Positions 30,616 through 41,092 are shown, numbered from the stretch's first letter. The stretch is DNA of 64,000 nucleotides from Tetrapisispora phaffii CBS 4417 (GCF_000236905.1 NC_016530.1:1-64000), one strand, 5' to 3'. A program made the numbers and translations. The notes: generated by a model from the letters alone, not told the origin.

Positions 30616-30697
30616 CGACAACTGCAGGATTTGAACCTGCGCGGGCAGAGCCCAAAAGATTTCTAATCTTTCGCCTTAACCACTCGGCCAAGTTGCC
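30616..30697 (-). tRNA. tRNA-Ser (anticodon AGA)
   Basis: 82 bases. Read on minus it starts GGCAACTTGGCCGAGTGG (A box) and has the anticodon loop TTAGAAA and a long variable arm (TGGGCTCTGCCCGC) typical of serine tRNA. The B box is GGTTCAAATCC, and the acceptor end GTTGTCG pairs with GGCAAC. It has no intron. A T5 terminator follows (30606-30610 on the + strand as AAAAA). It is nearly identical to the major S. cerevisiae tRNA-Ser(AGA). Confidence 0.96.
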
Positions 30698-32397
30698 AAA
30701 CTATTACAATACGTATTATGATATAAGATAATAAAATGAGTAGATGACGATATAACATTACCAATTCTTATTCCTGTTTCACATCTGAAACTGTGGAGAA
30801 ACTGTGGAGAACCAGTAACAGGTTCAATGGTGTTGACGTTGACTGGGTGGTTAAGTTGTTCGTTAACGTTCATAGTTAGTAGGTAAGGATTCTAATGTTT
30901 AATTGATTCCTTCTTTTATTAATATATTTAATACAAATCTATGTAGAATGTAGATGTCTTCTTTATATATGAGTTTATCTGACAGTTGAATGAACAAGTT
31001 CATATGTTCAGTCATTCTCCTAAGATCGTTACTACTGTTTCGCATCTCTGTGCCTATCACGTAGCCATAAATATTGTAGTGAAAAGTTTTCATCTGTCCT
31101 TTGGAAGATTGTTTTAGAACTTCCTATCCAAATAATAAGTGATCAGTAGTTTCCGAACTCAAGGTGTCACAAACATTTGGTTCTGTCACATACACTACAA
31201 TAATTCTGACAGTAATCTGTTTTTACAACTAATGGATAATAGATACCATAGCATCTATTATAGATCTGGGATTCCCGACAGAAACGACAGACATCTCCTA
31301 TGCACGAAATCATTATTATTGCAAATCTGCTTATTGTAGTACCCATATTACAATAGATGATAACTTTTAACTGCAATCTAATTGGACGACTCCACGTATG
31401 ACAGCCATGCCGTAATAGAAAGGTGAAAGTAATTTCTCAGTTTAACTAATGTCAAACGTCAAGTGGCAGAGGTTTAGCATACTTTCACTTCGCAGAGAAT
31501 CCAACTGTGTCTAAGCCATTCCCGATTGCATGGGTAGTGTCGGATAAAACGGCATTGACTTCATTATTAAATCGCTTATTGATACTTAAAGAACTTAGTT
31601 TGGTGCAGACCACGGTGTTGCAAATACTCCACCATTGTGGACCTTATAAGAACAAAACTAGGATAATTTGATCCTGTGCGAAACGTCCATCACATCGTTG
31701 TGTGACGGTAAAAATATACAACAAGAGGTTGGCAACCTGCTGGAATATAAAACAGTACGTGTGGAACGAAATAAATGTTAGGTCAACCATATCTTTTAAA
31801 TTGAACAAATGGTAGTAAAATAAAATGTACATAAACATCTTGGAATAGATATTTGAAAAGATAATATTGCTTAGGCTCTGAGAAGACCACATAAATCAAT
31901 CAGTTCATATGACTAACTTAGAGGTGCTAATGACCATGGGATTCCCTAGCCATCTATTTCATTAACTAGTAAATTGTATAATGAGAAAGACAATAACTTA
32001 ACACAGTGCTCCGTTGCCACAGCAAACGATAAAAGAAGGTGCCACTGTTGATGTTCATTGAGTGTCTTTTCGAATGAGAGTATCGACAAGACTCAGAGAA
32101 AAAGAATCGTGTTAATTTGGGTCCTCGTTATAATCGATTTGATTACTTTAGCTCCAGTAGTAAAGGATTAAGGGTCTTTACATTCACAAAACAAGTTGGT
32201 ATAAGTTAAGGGTACCAAATAACTATTTAAAATTTCACCCAAGAGCAGAATATCAAAATTATAAAAGAAGGATGATCATTCAACAAGTTTTAAAACTGAT
32301 TAAATGATTCCCAATCCTATTAATTAAAGCTCTATTTTATAGAACTCTATAAAATAACAACAATCAACATCAAACGATTTACTAATATTAAAAAAAA
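30698..32397. other. Long spacer between tRNA-Ser and HSP42
   Basis: 1.7 kb without a supported gene. MIP6 and YSC84 follow SPO13 in S. cerevisiae, and neither is seen here. On the minus strand there are coding-like stretches broken by stops (31892-31645 and onward to about 31480, and 31376-31167). They could be a relic, but I recognise none of them. Confidence 0.45.
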
Positions 32398-33288
32398 ATG
32401 AATTTTGAGAGAGAAGGTTTCCCTTTCTATGATTTCTTTAACTCCAGAGATGAAAGACCTGGGATGAACTATATGCAACAGAACAGGTACCCTAACTACC
32501 TATTTAACCCTTACAGTGGTAGCTTCCCTTTCCCTTTCGCAGACAGTTCTTTTGGGCATCCTTATTACTACAGACCTATTTATGATTATTTAGATGAATC
32601 AGATGAAGATCTTGAAGATGACAATATCAGTGATGCCAATAAGGAAGGTGCTAATACACCAGCTTATTATCATAGTAAAAAAAGTAAAGCTAGACATCCA
32701 TTTTATGAACCTCCTAGCAACAGACCCGGTAATGATAATGCTGATTTAGAGAAGACTCCTGGTACTGTTAAAAATAACAATAAACTGAAGACAAATGAAG
32801 AAGATCTTGGAACTGCAAATGATGACTCGTCACTTCCAAAAGATGTTGTACAAGTCTCTAAACCTCTTTCCATTTTAAACAAACCGTTTTCTCCTGCCGT
32901 TAACGTGTACAACAACGAGAATGCTTATGACGTTGTTGTGTCTTTGCCAGGCTCTGATTCAAAATCTTTTAATTTAGATTACCATCCCTCTTCTCATGAG
33001 TTGATCATAAAGGGTTCTATTGATGATAGGTTTGTCTCTGACGCCAAATATTTAAAGGTGACAGAAATCAAATATGGTTCATTTAAGAGAAACATAAAGT
33101 TTCCTGTCTATCCCGGCATTAAAGACGACAGCATCAAAGCCACATATTCTAATGGATTACTGCATATAAACATCCCAAAATTGTCTAATGAGGTACCAAA
33201 GAAGAGAGCTAAGAAGTCTATAGCAATTCAAGAGGTCCCGGATGAAGAATTGCAGTTCGAAAAAAACCCCAATCCTATTAAGGGATAG
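32398..33288 (+). CDS. HSP42: Small heat shock protein Hsp42
   Basis: 296 residues (S. cerevisiae Hsp42, YDR171W, 375). It is a cytosolic chaperone that gathers misfolded proteins into peripheral aggregates. The N-terminal third is rich in Phe, Tyr, Pro and Asn (start MNFEREGFPFYDFF), the prion-like region that drives sequestration. An acidic and Lys-rich linker follows. The alpha-crystallin domain spans about 167-265, with YDVVVSLPG, the beta-strand HELIIKGSI and the closing G-x-L motif NGLLHINIPKL. The C-terminal tail is short and charged. The shorter disordered region explains the reduced length. I see no convincing heat-shock element in the 150 bp before the ATG. Confidence 0.9.
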   Translation: MNFEREGFPFYDFFNSRDERPGMNYMQQNRYPNYLFNPYSGSFPFPFADSSFGHPYYYRPIYDYLDESDEDLEDDNISDANKEGANTPAYYHSKKSKARHPFYEPPSNRPGNDNADLEKTPGTVKNNNKLKTNEEDLGTANDDSSLPKDVVQVSKPLSILNKPFSPAVNVYNNENAYDVVVSLPGSDSKSFNLDYHPSSHELIIKGSIDDRFVSDAKYLKVTEIKYGSFKRNIKFPVYPGIKDDSIKATYSNGLLHINIPKLSNEVPKKRAKKSIAIQEVPDEELQFEKNPNPIKG

Positions 33289-33600
33289 AGTGTTAACTAT
33301 TTAGAATAACTATTATCCTAATTCCAATTATGAGTTCACCAAATATCACTGCTATATATACGTTTTTATTTTATCTGTAATTGATAAGACAGTTATGTTC
33401 ATATAAGTTGTTAATAGAAAGATGAAGTTACTTCTCAAACTTTAAATAAGTTGTAATAAAAATATGCTATTGTTAATGAAACAACGGTTTCATGTACCGA
33501 CCCAGTTGTTTAAGTGACCGATACAACACGTAAAGGTATTGTTATATACATCAGGACTATATAAATTTAAAAAAAGTACTTTCAATGGATAAATGATTAT

Positions 33601-34545
33601 CTATAAACTGTTTAATTTACCACGAAATTCGTCAATAGTTTTATAACCTTTGTTATTCATCACTTGTTTTAATTCTGATTCTAATCTTTCAAAAATTGAA
33701 ACACCTTCTTTTTGTAATTCAGTACCAATTTGTACCATAGTAGCACCACATAATAGATGTTCGAAAACATCTTTACCATTTTTGATACCGCCTGTTCCAA
33801 TAACTTTGATAGATGGATTCAAACGTGTGTAAAAAGCACGAACATTTGCCAAAGCTGTTGGCTTAACGTACTCGCCACCAATACCACCAAAACCATTTTT
33901 AGGTTTGACAACAACAGATTCGTTATCGATATCAATGAATAAACCGTTGCCAATACTATTGATGCAGTTAACATAGGCTAGTGGGAATCCATTTAAAATT
34001 TCTGCCATGATATCGAAATGTGCAAAATCAAAGTATGGTGGCAACTTTACACCTAATGGTTTCTTGAAAAATGTAAACACTCTGGTTAAGATTTCTTTGG
34101 TTAGCTCAAAATCATATGCAAGTTGTGGTTTGCCTGGGACATTTGGACAGGATAAATTTAATTCAGTGATTCCATTAAACTCACTATTCTGTAACTTTTC
34201 CAACATAGACAAATTCTCATCGATACTCATACCGGCTATAGAAAAGAACAATGGTTCACTGTCTGGATGTTTCTTTTGACGTTGGAGAGCATAATCTAGA
34301 TAGTATTCAAATCCTTGGTTAGGTAAACCCATGGAGTTAATACTACCCAAAGGAACCGAGATGTAACGTGGTTCCGGATTACCAGCTCTCTCAGAAGGAG
34401 TGCTACTCTTTGTAATAAAAGCACCAGCTTTCGATTCAGAAAGCTCATCAAGTTCATTCACATACATACAATGGACACCAGAGGCATTCATAAAAGGGTT
34501 TTCGAAAACAGAACCCAGTAATTCAGTAGACAAAGAGGCAGGCAT
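33601..34545 (-). CDS. URA1: Dihydroorotate dehydrogenase, class 1A, cytosolic
   Basis: 314 residues from the ATG at 34545, exactly the S. cerevisiae Ura1 length. The frame stays open 19 codons further to a GTG, which is not used. It oxidises dihydroorotate to orotate in pyrimidine synthesis, with fumarate as electron acceptor. The catalytic Cys is seen in the [16 protein letters not shown] segment. The FMN contacts are in [13 protein letters not shown] at the start and [21 protein letters not shown] near the end. The family is known to have entered Saccharomycetaceae from lactic acid bacteria by horizontal transfer. It frees pyrimidine synthesis from respiration and so permits anaerobic growth. 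Confidence 0.96.
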   Translation of the reverse strand: MPASLSTELLGSVFENPFMNASGVHCMYVNELDELSESKAGAFITKSSTPSERAGNPEPRYISVPLGSINSMGLPNQGFEYYLDYALQRQKKHPDSEPLFFSIAGMSIDENLSMLEKLQNSEFNGITELNLSCPNVPGKPQLAYDFELTKEILTRVFTFFKKPLGVKLPPYFDFAHFDIMAEILNGFPLAYVNCINSIGNGLFIDIDNESVVVKPKNGFGGIGGEYVKPTALANVRAFYTRLNPSIKVIGTGGIKNGKDVFEHLLCGATMVQIGTELQKEGVSIFERLESELKQVMNNKGYKTIDEFRGKLNSL

Positions 34546-34898
34546 GTTTGGCAATATGATTTTTGTTTCTAAAAGTTCGCTCCACTTGGATATTTGAGAC
34601 ACTTATCCACCTCAACAGATATATAAAAGCAACACATGTGCCACTGCCTCTGTTAATCCAGTTAATGTTAAACAACTTAAATATAAAAGCAGCCATCGTT
34701 AGTCATATTTTCAATTTCGACTAAAATTTTTCGGATTCGTTTGACCATACTTACCAAACTTAACGACGCAACTGTCAAAAACTAGTCAACCAACCAGTCA
34801 GGTAATAAAATACTAACAGCTGGTCTTGGATGGCAATTTTCATTCAAAAAACTCATTACTATTACTATTCAAATACATATATCTATGTATATATATCT

Positions 34899-34920
34899 AT
34901 GTGTGTGTGTGTGTGTGTGT
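34899..34920. repeat. (TG)n microsatellite
   Basis: About eleven TG dinucleotides, preceded by alternating TATA and ATCT sequence, in the spacer between the STP gene end and the URA1 promoter. Confidence 0.9.
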
Positions 34921-34960
34921 ATTTTTAGTTAAATACTGGTGCAAAGCTGTGTGCTTCTCG

Positions 34961-36406
34961 TTACAGTTCTGAACCAAACATGTAATTATAGAAATTCAGA
35001 TATTTTTCGTTCTCTTTCAATTGCTTCTCTGCCACTGAGTTCGACTCCAAGGAACCCACGAAGAAATAGTCAAGATCTGGTTCAATTGTTTGTTTGTCGG
35101 TGGAACGGTCTAGCTGTCCAGGTTCTTTGTTGTCCGGGAGTTTGTTGAATATTGGGCATTGTTCTAAATCTAGTGGGACGTTGCTGAAATTCTTTATGTC
35201 GTATAGAGCAGCAATTTCCTTATTGATGATTGCGGTTGTTGAAGATTGCAATGGGTTCAGATTTTCATAGTAACTGAATCTCAAGAAATCCAGCTCTTGA
35301 GCTGCCTCTTGGGCAGTTTGTTTCATATGGGGATCGTTAGATTTTGTGTTATCAACGGTTGCCCTCACTGATTGCAAATTGTTTTTGAAACTTGATTTCT
35401 CGTTCGACTCATTCAAAGAATAAGCAGCGGTGTGTTCTGAGATTGGTTCTAATGACGATATGAAATCGGTGTAATCTTCACCAACTTTCTTTTCCTTGTC
35501 CTCTGAATGCCATCTTTCATCTAGGCTCTGTTTCTTTACGCAGTTAATCTTTGACGAGCCAATTGACAACGGACTTTTTACATACTTTGTTGACATAGCA
35601 TGCTTTTTCTCTGAGTTATTTGCAACGATTGCCATTGCTTCCAATGCATCTTTGTTTAGTAGAATTTTCGGATCGACCATACTCTGTGCAGTGGAAATAA
35701 ATCTTGAATGGCCTGTGGAAGTTTTGATCATTCGTATTCCTCCGGATTTCTTCTCGCATTCGAAGGTCTTCAGATACCCTTCCGGCAGACCTTTACAATT
35801 TCCAGATTCGATATGAGTTTCGACCCACCTTTCTGTAGTCTTGAAAAATTCACCACATTGGGAGCAGTATCCTGAAGATTTATGACGATCCCTTGGTTTT
35901 ACACCAGTGGGATACATGAAGTGTCTGATTTTCAAATGTGCCTTATAAGTATCTCTTCTGGAGAATCCACCTGTAGTATGACATTTTAGTTTTGAAGAGG
36001 CGGAGTCGTTGTAAAATGGACAGTGAAAAGCCTTTTGGATAGCATGTTTCTTAATGTGCCTTGTCAAATAACCTCTTATGCGGAACACAGCATCACAATA
36101 ATGGCAAACAAACTCACCCATAGTCTTCTGATTTGAATAAAGGCTCAAGCTTGAGCCGACACTCCTATTAGACGGAGATTTCATGTCTGATGAAGGTGTC
36201 CCAGAGATAGCACTTGCTGGTGTCTCTGGAATGTACACAAACTTTTTCGCATCTATCGTCATCATCTCCTGGTTTCCATTGTATAGTGTCTTTTCGTCCA
36301 CAGAATCACAAACCTCCTTTTCATTAGCCCCGGGAGTAGGAATAACGGTTCCCATGGGCATTGCATCCTCCATAAACTCTTCCTCCATTGCAGATTCACT
36401 CGTCAT
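34961..36406 (-). CDS. STP1: Stp1/Stp2-type zinc-finger transcription factor
   Basis: 481 residues from the ATG at 36406 (a GTG eight codons upstream extends the frame). Three zinc fingers lie at about 101-121 (C-x2-C...H-x4-H), 129-162 (with the insert KCHTTGGFSRRDTYKAHLKIRH) and 181-204 (CSQCGEFF...HIESGNC). These are characteristic of Stp1/Stp2, the factors activated by the Ssy1-Ptr3-Ssy5 amino-acid sensor to induce permease genes. In S. cerevisiae an N-terminal regulatory domain keeps the factor out of the nucleus until Ssy5 cleaves it. Here only about 100 residues precede the fingers and I see no clear region I. A Pro/Ser/Thr-rich segment at 57-75 could be region II. Placement near MRPL28 (YDR462W) fits STP1 (YDR463W) and its sister STP2, which are not separable here. 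Confidence 0.8.
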   Translation of the reverse strand: MTSESAMEEEFMEDAMPMGTVIPTPGANEKEVCDSVDEKTLYNGNQEMMTIDAKKFVYIPETPASAISGTPSSDMKSPSNRSVGSSLSLYSNQKTMGEFVCHYCDAVFRIRGYLTRHIKKHAIQKAFHCPFYNDSASSKLKCHTTGGFSRRDTYKAHLKIRHFMYPTGVKPRDRHKSSGYCSQCGEFFKTTERWVETHIESGNCKGLPEGYLKTFECEKKSGGIRMIKTSTGHSRFISTAQSMVDPKILLNKDALEAMAIVANNSEKKHAMSTKYVKSPLSIGSSKINCVKKQSLDERWHSEDKEKKVGEDYTDFISSLEPISEHTAAYSLNESNEKSSFKNNLQSVRATVDNTKSNDPHMKQTAQEAAQELDFLRFSYYENLNPLQSSTTAIINKEIAALYDIKNFSNVPLDLEQCPIFNKLPDNKEPGQLDRSTDKQTIEPDLDYFFVGSLESNSVAEKQLKENEKYLNFYNYMFGSEL

Positions 36407-36899
36407 TATCAAGCTGCCAATTTTATCCACAACGTATATTGTATAGGTTTTTATACTTTTCTCCAGTTAATAAAAGTAAACAAATGAGTCAATCAGTTAA
36501 TTGCTCTTTTCAGTTCTCAAATCACTACACCCAAAAAAGCTTCGTCGTCAAATAAAAACAGTATACAACGTAATCATCAAACGTACACCCCACCTCTTAT
36601 AATCCATAGTTTAGCACAACTGCTTAACCACATAAACCATCTTATAAACTCTTTAGTTCACTCTTTGATTGATATTGTTTGTTGGAATTTGAACGTTCTT
36701 CAAAATTTTTCAGTCCATTCTCCGACTGCCATAGTGAGATGAGACTGGAAGTTGAGATGAGAAGAACGTATTTAAGCTTTAGTGTCAAATGTTCAAGAGA
36801 TGATTGTTGGTTGGTATTGCTGTCTATAGAACATGCATAAATCTATTATATATTGTTTCTATATCTAGTTTTATATCTTTGGTGGCTGGTGGCGGTCTC
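36407..36899. other. STP-YMD8 spacer
   Basis: Contains the promoter of the STP gene and the 3' flank of YMD8. No further feature is evident. Confidence 0.5.
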
Positions 36900-38102
36900 T
36901 CAAAAGGACATTTGAATGTCGACATTTCTTGAAGACAACCCTTCGTCATTCTCTTGTGAGCTTACCATTTTTGTTTGTGATTCGTTGGTCTTTAAGAGGT
37001 ACAAGGAGCTCTTCTTCTGTGGCGATTTCCATGAGCTCTTCGACTGGTGTTTCCGTGAATGTTTTTGGAAATTGTAATACACCACTATCATGAGGATGAT
37101 GGACATTCCCAGTAAACTTCTTAAACTGTTGAATTTCTCTTTGAAGATCATGATTCCCAGGGCAATTGTAATGATCTCTTTTGCGATGGCTGCGATCGAT
37201 AAAGTCAACAGTTTGGAGATCTGCAATATTCCAAATTCGCAATATGTAATCACAAAGATTTCGACTCCGGGAAACATCAGGAACAGTAATCCTTTAGCAA
37301 TGGATAATGGCGTAACATTCCCTGTCAATGGTTCACTTTTGAATAGAACGGAATTGAAGAAGTTTGGAAATGGTTTTTCAACGATTAATGAGGTGGCAAG
37401 CAGTATTATGAATGCTACAGATGATATTTTATTAATCTGTACCATCGGGTCGTGAACTTTCTTGTGGTGACTGCTCTTCTTACCAATAAATGACTTCTTC
37501 GTGTACACTATCTTGAACCCTGACAGACAACTACTGACCAATCCCAGAATTGAACCAAAGGCTAAATCACTCGATGTGATCTGCGAAGAAGTTGTGTTCA
37601 CATCAGACATCATGATTACAATGCCAACAAATATGCCAGCTATTATTGATACCAGACGTTTGTGGAACTGTTCCAGGTTGAACAGTACGCTGAAGAGTAA
37701 GATAAACACAACATTTGCTGATCTTATTATTGTGAATATCGACAAGGGAATGTATTTCAATGATGTATTAGAGAACCCAGCGTCCCCAGCAGTCGCGATT
37801 GCAATTGGAACGATATGCAGTATGAATTTTCTTGTCTTACTATTCAATTGAATAGAACTATTTTGTTTCTCTTTTTTATTACAGTCATGATCCCCTTGTG
37901 AGGTATTCTTTTTGTTAGCATGATGATCTTGAAACGTATATGACAGTACAAATAGCATTAGTTGAGGAAACGAAGAGATTAGAATTGGATAAGGAACACT
38001 TATACCATTCACAGGATCGAACATCCACTTGTTGTACACGGAAAGAACAATAGAATTCAAATATCGACCTACTAGAAACACAGCCAACAATTTATTGCTC
38101 AT
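36900..38102 (-). CDS. YMD8: Putative nucleotide-sugar transporter Ymd8
   Basis: 400 residues (S. cerevisiae Ymd8, YML038C, 442). It is a multi-spanning Golgi/ER membrane protein of the triose-phosphate/nucleotide-sugar transporter (TPT/DMT) family, with no proven substrate. About ten hydrophobic helices are visible. The YNKWMF motif after the first helix (about residues 23-28) is the hallmark of the family. SLKYIPLSIFTIIRSANVVF in the middle and LLGMSIILMIVVYYNF at the last helix are further landmarks. The N-terminus and the Lys/Ser-rich tail (about 345-400) are probably cytosolic. Confidence 0.85.
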   Translation of the reverse strand: MSNKLLAVFLVGRYLNSIVLSVYNKWMFDPVNGISVPYPILISSFPQLMLFVLSYTFQDHHANKKNTSQGDHDCNKKEKQNSSIQLNSKTRKFILHIVPIAIATAGDAGFSNTSLKYIPLSIFTIIRSANVVFILLFSVLFNLEQFHKRLVSIIAGIFVGIVIMMSDVNTTSSQITSSDLAFGSILGLVSSCLSGFKIVYTKKSFIGKKSSHHKKVHDPMVQINKISSVAFIILLATSLIVEKPFPNFFNSVLFKSEPLTGNVTPLSIAKGLLFLMFPGVEIFVITYCEFGILQISKLLTLSIAAIAKEIITIALGIMIFKEKFNSLRSLLGMSIILMIVVYYNFQKHSRKHQSKSSWKSPQKKSSLYLLKTNESQTKMVSSQENDEGLSSRNVDIQMSF

Positions 38103-38575
38103 CTTTTGGTATCTATAATTATGAATCTCTTCGAAAAAAATGAGCTCTCACCAAAACTGTCTTTCTCACACACTCAATTGCACGCTAAACACTTTAGAAA
38201 CGAGAATTAATCTCTTTATATCTTCTTATACCACTCTTCACACCGATTGGAGAGTATTGGTTACTTCTCATGTTCCAAATCATCGTTCTCCTTCTAGTTT
38301 GTCTTGCTCTTAAAGATGTAATTGACCTGTGAATTCGATGTTACTTAGCACGCGTACGTGGTTGAATAAGTACGATGTGATGAGCATCTACGACCAATGG
38401 TTTAAAAGGTTTATACTATTACTTGAGGATTATCGATTGGTATTGTATGTGTGTTACTGATCAGAGATTGAATTCATTTATTTACAGGTGTTAATTATGT
38501 ATCTGTCCCTGGCGAGGCCTGGCACGTTTTTAAGTACTTTATTAGTTATATAGATATCTATTAGACAGGTTGATC
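38103..38575. other. YMD8-MRPL28 spacer
   Basis: YMD8 promoter region and MRPL28 3' flank. The a-factor gene MFA1 (YDR461W), which neighbours MRPL28 in S. cerevisiae, was looked for here and on the other side of MRPL28 and not found. Confidence 0.45.
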
Positions 38576-39037
38576 TCAGTTCTTGCCGGACCTAAACTCG
38601 TATTGCCACACCTTGTTTGGAGGGTAGTCGGTAGGGACCTTCATTTCCAATGGGAACTTCCTGTCGGATTCATCTGCATTTGCGATCTTGTACAGCTCTG
38701 GGCTGATCTCTTGCAGAGTGGCCATTGCATCGCGCAACGAGCAGTACTGTTTCTCCAAGTCAGCGTCTCTCTTCGCACGCAAATCGGCGTTGTAGATAGC
38801 CCAACTTTTCTGGATCAACTGGTGTTTCACTAGATCTTCCTTCGATAGTTTCAGCATTTTTGGTTGTTTTCGCCCAGCCGACATCACACTCAACTGTGTG
38901 ACAACCCTCTGTGTCATTGGAGACAAACTGCCCTTGGTTTTCGTCTTCTTGCCCCTAACAAACATCCCCCCAGCATACAACCCTTTGGGGGAGGTCTGCA
39001 TGATCATTTTTCTTGTGACTTGAATACTAACTGTCAT
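38576..39037 (-). CDS. MRPL28: Mitochondrial large-subunit ribosomal protein MrpL28 (mL40)
   Basis: 153 residues from the ATG at 39037 (S. cerevisiae MrpL28, YDR462W, 147). The open frame continues to a GTG 14 codons upstream, which is unlikely to be used. The N-terminus [17 protein letters not shown] is basic and amphipathic, like a mitochondrial targeting peptide. The remainder is the mL40 fold: [22 protein letters not shown], a Lys-rich linker ([17 protein letters not shown]), the helix [20 protein letters not shown] and the C-terminal [16 protein letters not shown]. It is a structural component of the mitochondrial ribosome. Confidence 0.9.
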   Translation of the reverse strand: MTVSIQVTRKMIMQTSPKGLYAGGMFVRGKKTKTKGSLSPMTQRVVTQLSVMSAGRKQPKMLKLSKEDLVKHQLIQKSWAIYNADLRAKRDADLEKQYCSLRDAMATLQEISPELYKIANADESDRKFPLEMKVPTDYPPNKVWQYEFRSGKN

Positions 39038-39454
39038 CCTATCTGTGTCTACGTATCGACTGTGTCCCGTTTTTTCCACGAAATAACTTTGAACAGTTCT
39101 CGGTGCTGTCGCTCACCAGAACCCCCACATCCCAACAACTCACAACTGTTTATATACCAACTCATAACCTTGATATCTCTTCAACAACCATCCTCTTCGC
39201 ACATGTAGCTCTCCATTTGAGCTTGGTTCCTTAACCATCCGTTCAGAACTCGCTGCAGATTAGGCCGGGTGACTAGGCATCTAAGAGCGTAAGTGAAAAG
39301 TTTCAGTGACGAGATGACCTTAGGATAGGCTTGCATTGGGAGGTATAAGTTGCGAGGGTTGTTGGCAGATCTGCTGGACGTGCAATTGTTAGGCATAGCA
39401 TTGTGTCAGTGCCAATAGCGACCCCCCTCCTACTTCTTTAACTCTCCCACGATT
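39038..39454. other. MRPL28-CGI121 divergent promoter region
   Basis: A shared 417 bp upstream region of two divergent genes with a run of CCCCCC before the CGI121 start. No small gene is seen in it. Confidence 0.45.
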
Positions 39455-40065
39455 ATGGTTTCAACAATATTACCTCAGTTCCCAAAGTTTCAAGTGAACG
39501 TTTCCCTTTTCCATGACGTGCAAAACAGTGAAGATATACGGTTGCAGGTTGCTGAGTTACCCTTTGCATTTGTAGATGCCTCGGTTATTGTATCCCAAGA
39601 ACAACTGTTTGCGGCTGTCTACAGAGTGCTCACCGATCTCACCTACAATAAATTAAGGACAAAGACTATTCATTCAGAATGTCTTCTTGCCTTGTCGCCA
39701 ACGTCAAATATCGGCGAGGCCTTCAATAGGTTTGGCATTCAGCAAGGCTCGACGGATCTGGTCGTGCTGCAGATCGTGGAAGTTGGACAGGAATCTACCG
39801 AGTCTGCCAATGATATTGTCAAGGGTACCGAAGTGGAATTTAACAACGACAACTTATTACACACATACAACGAACAAACACTAAGAAAGGTATGCTAACC
39901 AATATTTTTTTCTTCTCATTTCTTATTTTCATTTTACTAACTACTGATTATGTTCACTATAAAATTTTATTCCAGATATATAAATTGGACAATAGTTTCC
40001 AGCCAAAGACCACTGAGGGATTCTCCCAGGCTTTGGTAAATGCAATTCAATTAAGAGGTTTGTAA
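39455..40065 (+). CDS. CGI121: Cgi121, EKC/KEOPS subunit, two exons
   Basis: Exon 1 is 39455-39889 (145 codons). The intron is 39890-39975, with GTATGC at the donor, a perfect TACTAAC branch site (39935-39941) and TCCAG at the acceptor. Exon 2 is 39976-40065 (29 codons). The 174-residue product (S. cerevisiae Cgi121, YML036W, 181, also with an intron) belongs to KEOPS, which makes the t6A modification at position 37 of ANN-decoding tRNAs and affects telomeres. Exon 1 carries FVDASVIVSQEQLFAAVYRV and ECLLALSPTSNIGEAFNRFGI, typical of the Cgi121/TPRKB fold. Exon 2 supplies the final helix. Its last 15 bases overlap the convergent TFB3 coding end. Confidence 0.93.
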
Positions 40066-41092
40066 CTCTTCCGAAAGAACACAACCTAGCCCCATAAATG
40101 CCTCTGTTAATAGTCTATCATACACAAAGTCAGTTCTGAAACCAGATGCTATATATTCATTCTTTTTAGTTAAATCTTTAATAAATGGATCCTCATATAC
40201 AATTTCGTTCATTATATAACGTTTAAATGGATCACGGTCACCATTGAAAGGTGTGAATGGCACGGATTTTTTTATTCTTGAAGCATTCAAACCAACTGTA
40301 GATGCCAGATATGAGTTGCTCTTCAATACTCTGTTGATTTCTTCCAGTTTTCTACGTGCAGATGATTTTTTCAATTTAACAGTATTTTTAACACCTTCAA
40401 TAACATCTTCTGTGCTTGCAGTGGTCGTTAGTCTATTCACGATCTCTCTTCTAGCCCATTCTTTATTCATTTTGTCTTCTTCATCGATTTGTTTCTCCAG
40501 CATACGTTTCTTCATTTTCATTTCTTTCTCAAAATGTTGTCTTTGTTCAAAATTTTGTAATTCTTGTCTGTTTCTCTCGATATTGTTCAAAATCAACTGT
40601 CTGTTCAACTCTTCGTATGAGTGCAATTTCTCTTCCGTATCCTCTACATCTATGCCATGATCCAGATTATAGATAATGTCTTCCATTTCTTCCAAATATT
40701 TGTTGAATTCATCCAAATTCCCATCGAAATCCTCTAGAGTCTTATTGAACACGTTGAACACACGTTTTCTTATATCCACCTCCTTCTCCACCCCTACGTC
40801 GTCGAACACTTGAGTCTTGAACTTATTCTTTCTCAAAATCTTATCACATCTGGTGTAAGGACACTGTGCTGGACCCAAACTAAAAATACGATCCACACAT
40901 GATTCGCAGATCTTATGGTAACATTCAGGGTTCACCAGAAACTTAACATCCGGCGACAAATACCTATCTGTCTTACAGATAGGACACATGTCCTTATTCT
41001 CATCAAAATCATCCACTAAATAACCAATCAAAAATAATGTTAGTAAAATAACTTAAAAGAAAAAAAACAAACTTTAGGTTGGTCGACATACT
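40051..41092 (-). CDS. TFB3: TFIIH subunit Tfb3 (RING finger), start codon split by an intron
   Basis: Tfb3 (MAT1 in humans) links the Kin28 kinase module to core TFIIH in transcription and nucleotide excision repair. Without splicing the frame has no ATG before the one inside the RING motif (DMCPIC). A good intron lies on minus at 41091-41016: donor GTATGT, branch TACTAAC (41045-41039) and acceptor TTTAG. Joining A (41092) to TG (41015-41014) creates an ATG and the start MDDFDENKDMC. The product is 321 residues, the S. cerevisiae Tfb3 length (YDR460W). The RING finger spans about 11-60 (CPIC, CYHKICESC, CPYTRC). A long Glu/Lys-rich coiled coil (about 130-210) and the conserved end TEAFMGLGCVLSEEL follow. 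The 3' end overlaps CGI121 by 15 bases. Confidence 0.92.

Noticed and set aside
32100..32397. Heat-shock or stress elements before HSP42
   Set aside because: No array of nGAAn/nTTCn units or AGGGG words was convincing. Regulation cannot be supported from this stretch alone.
39080..39454. Search for the a-factor gene MFA1 next to MRPL28
   Set aside because: No short frame ending in a CAAX box was found on either strand here or in 38103-38575.
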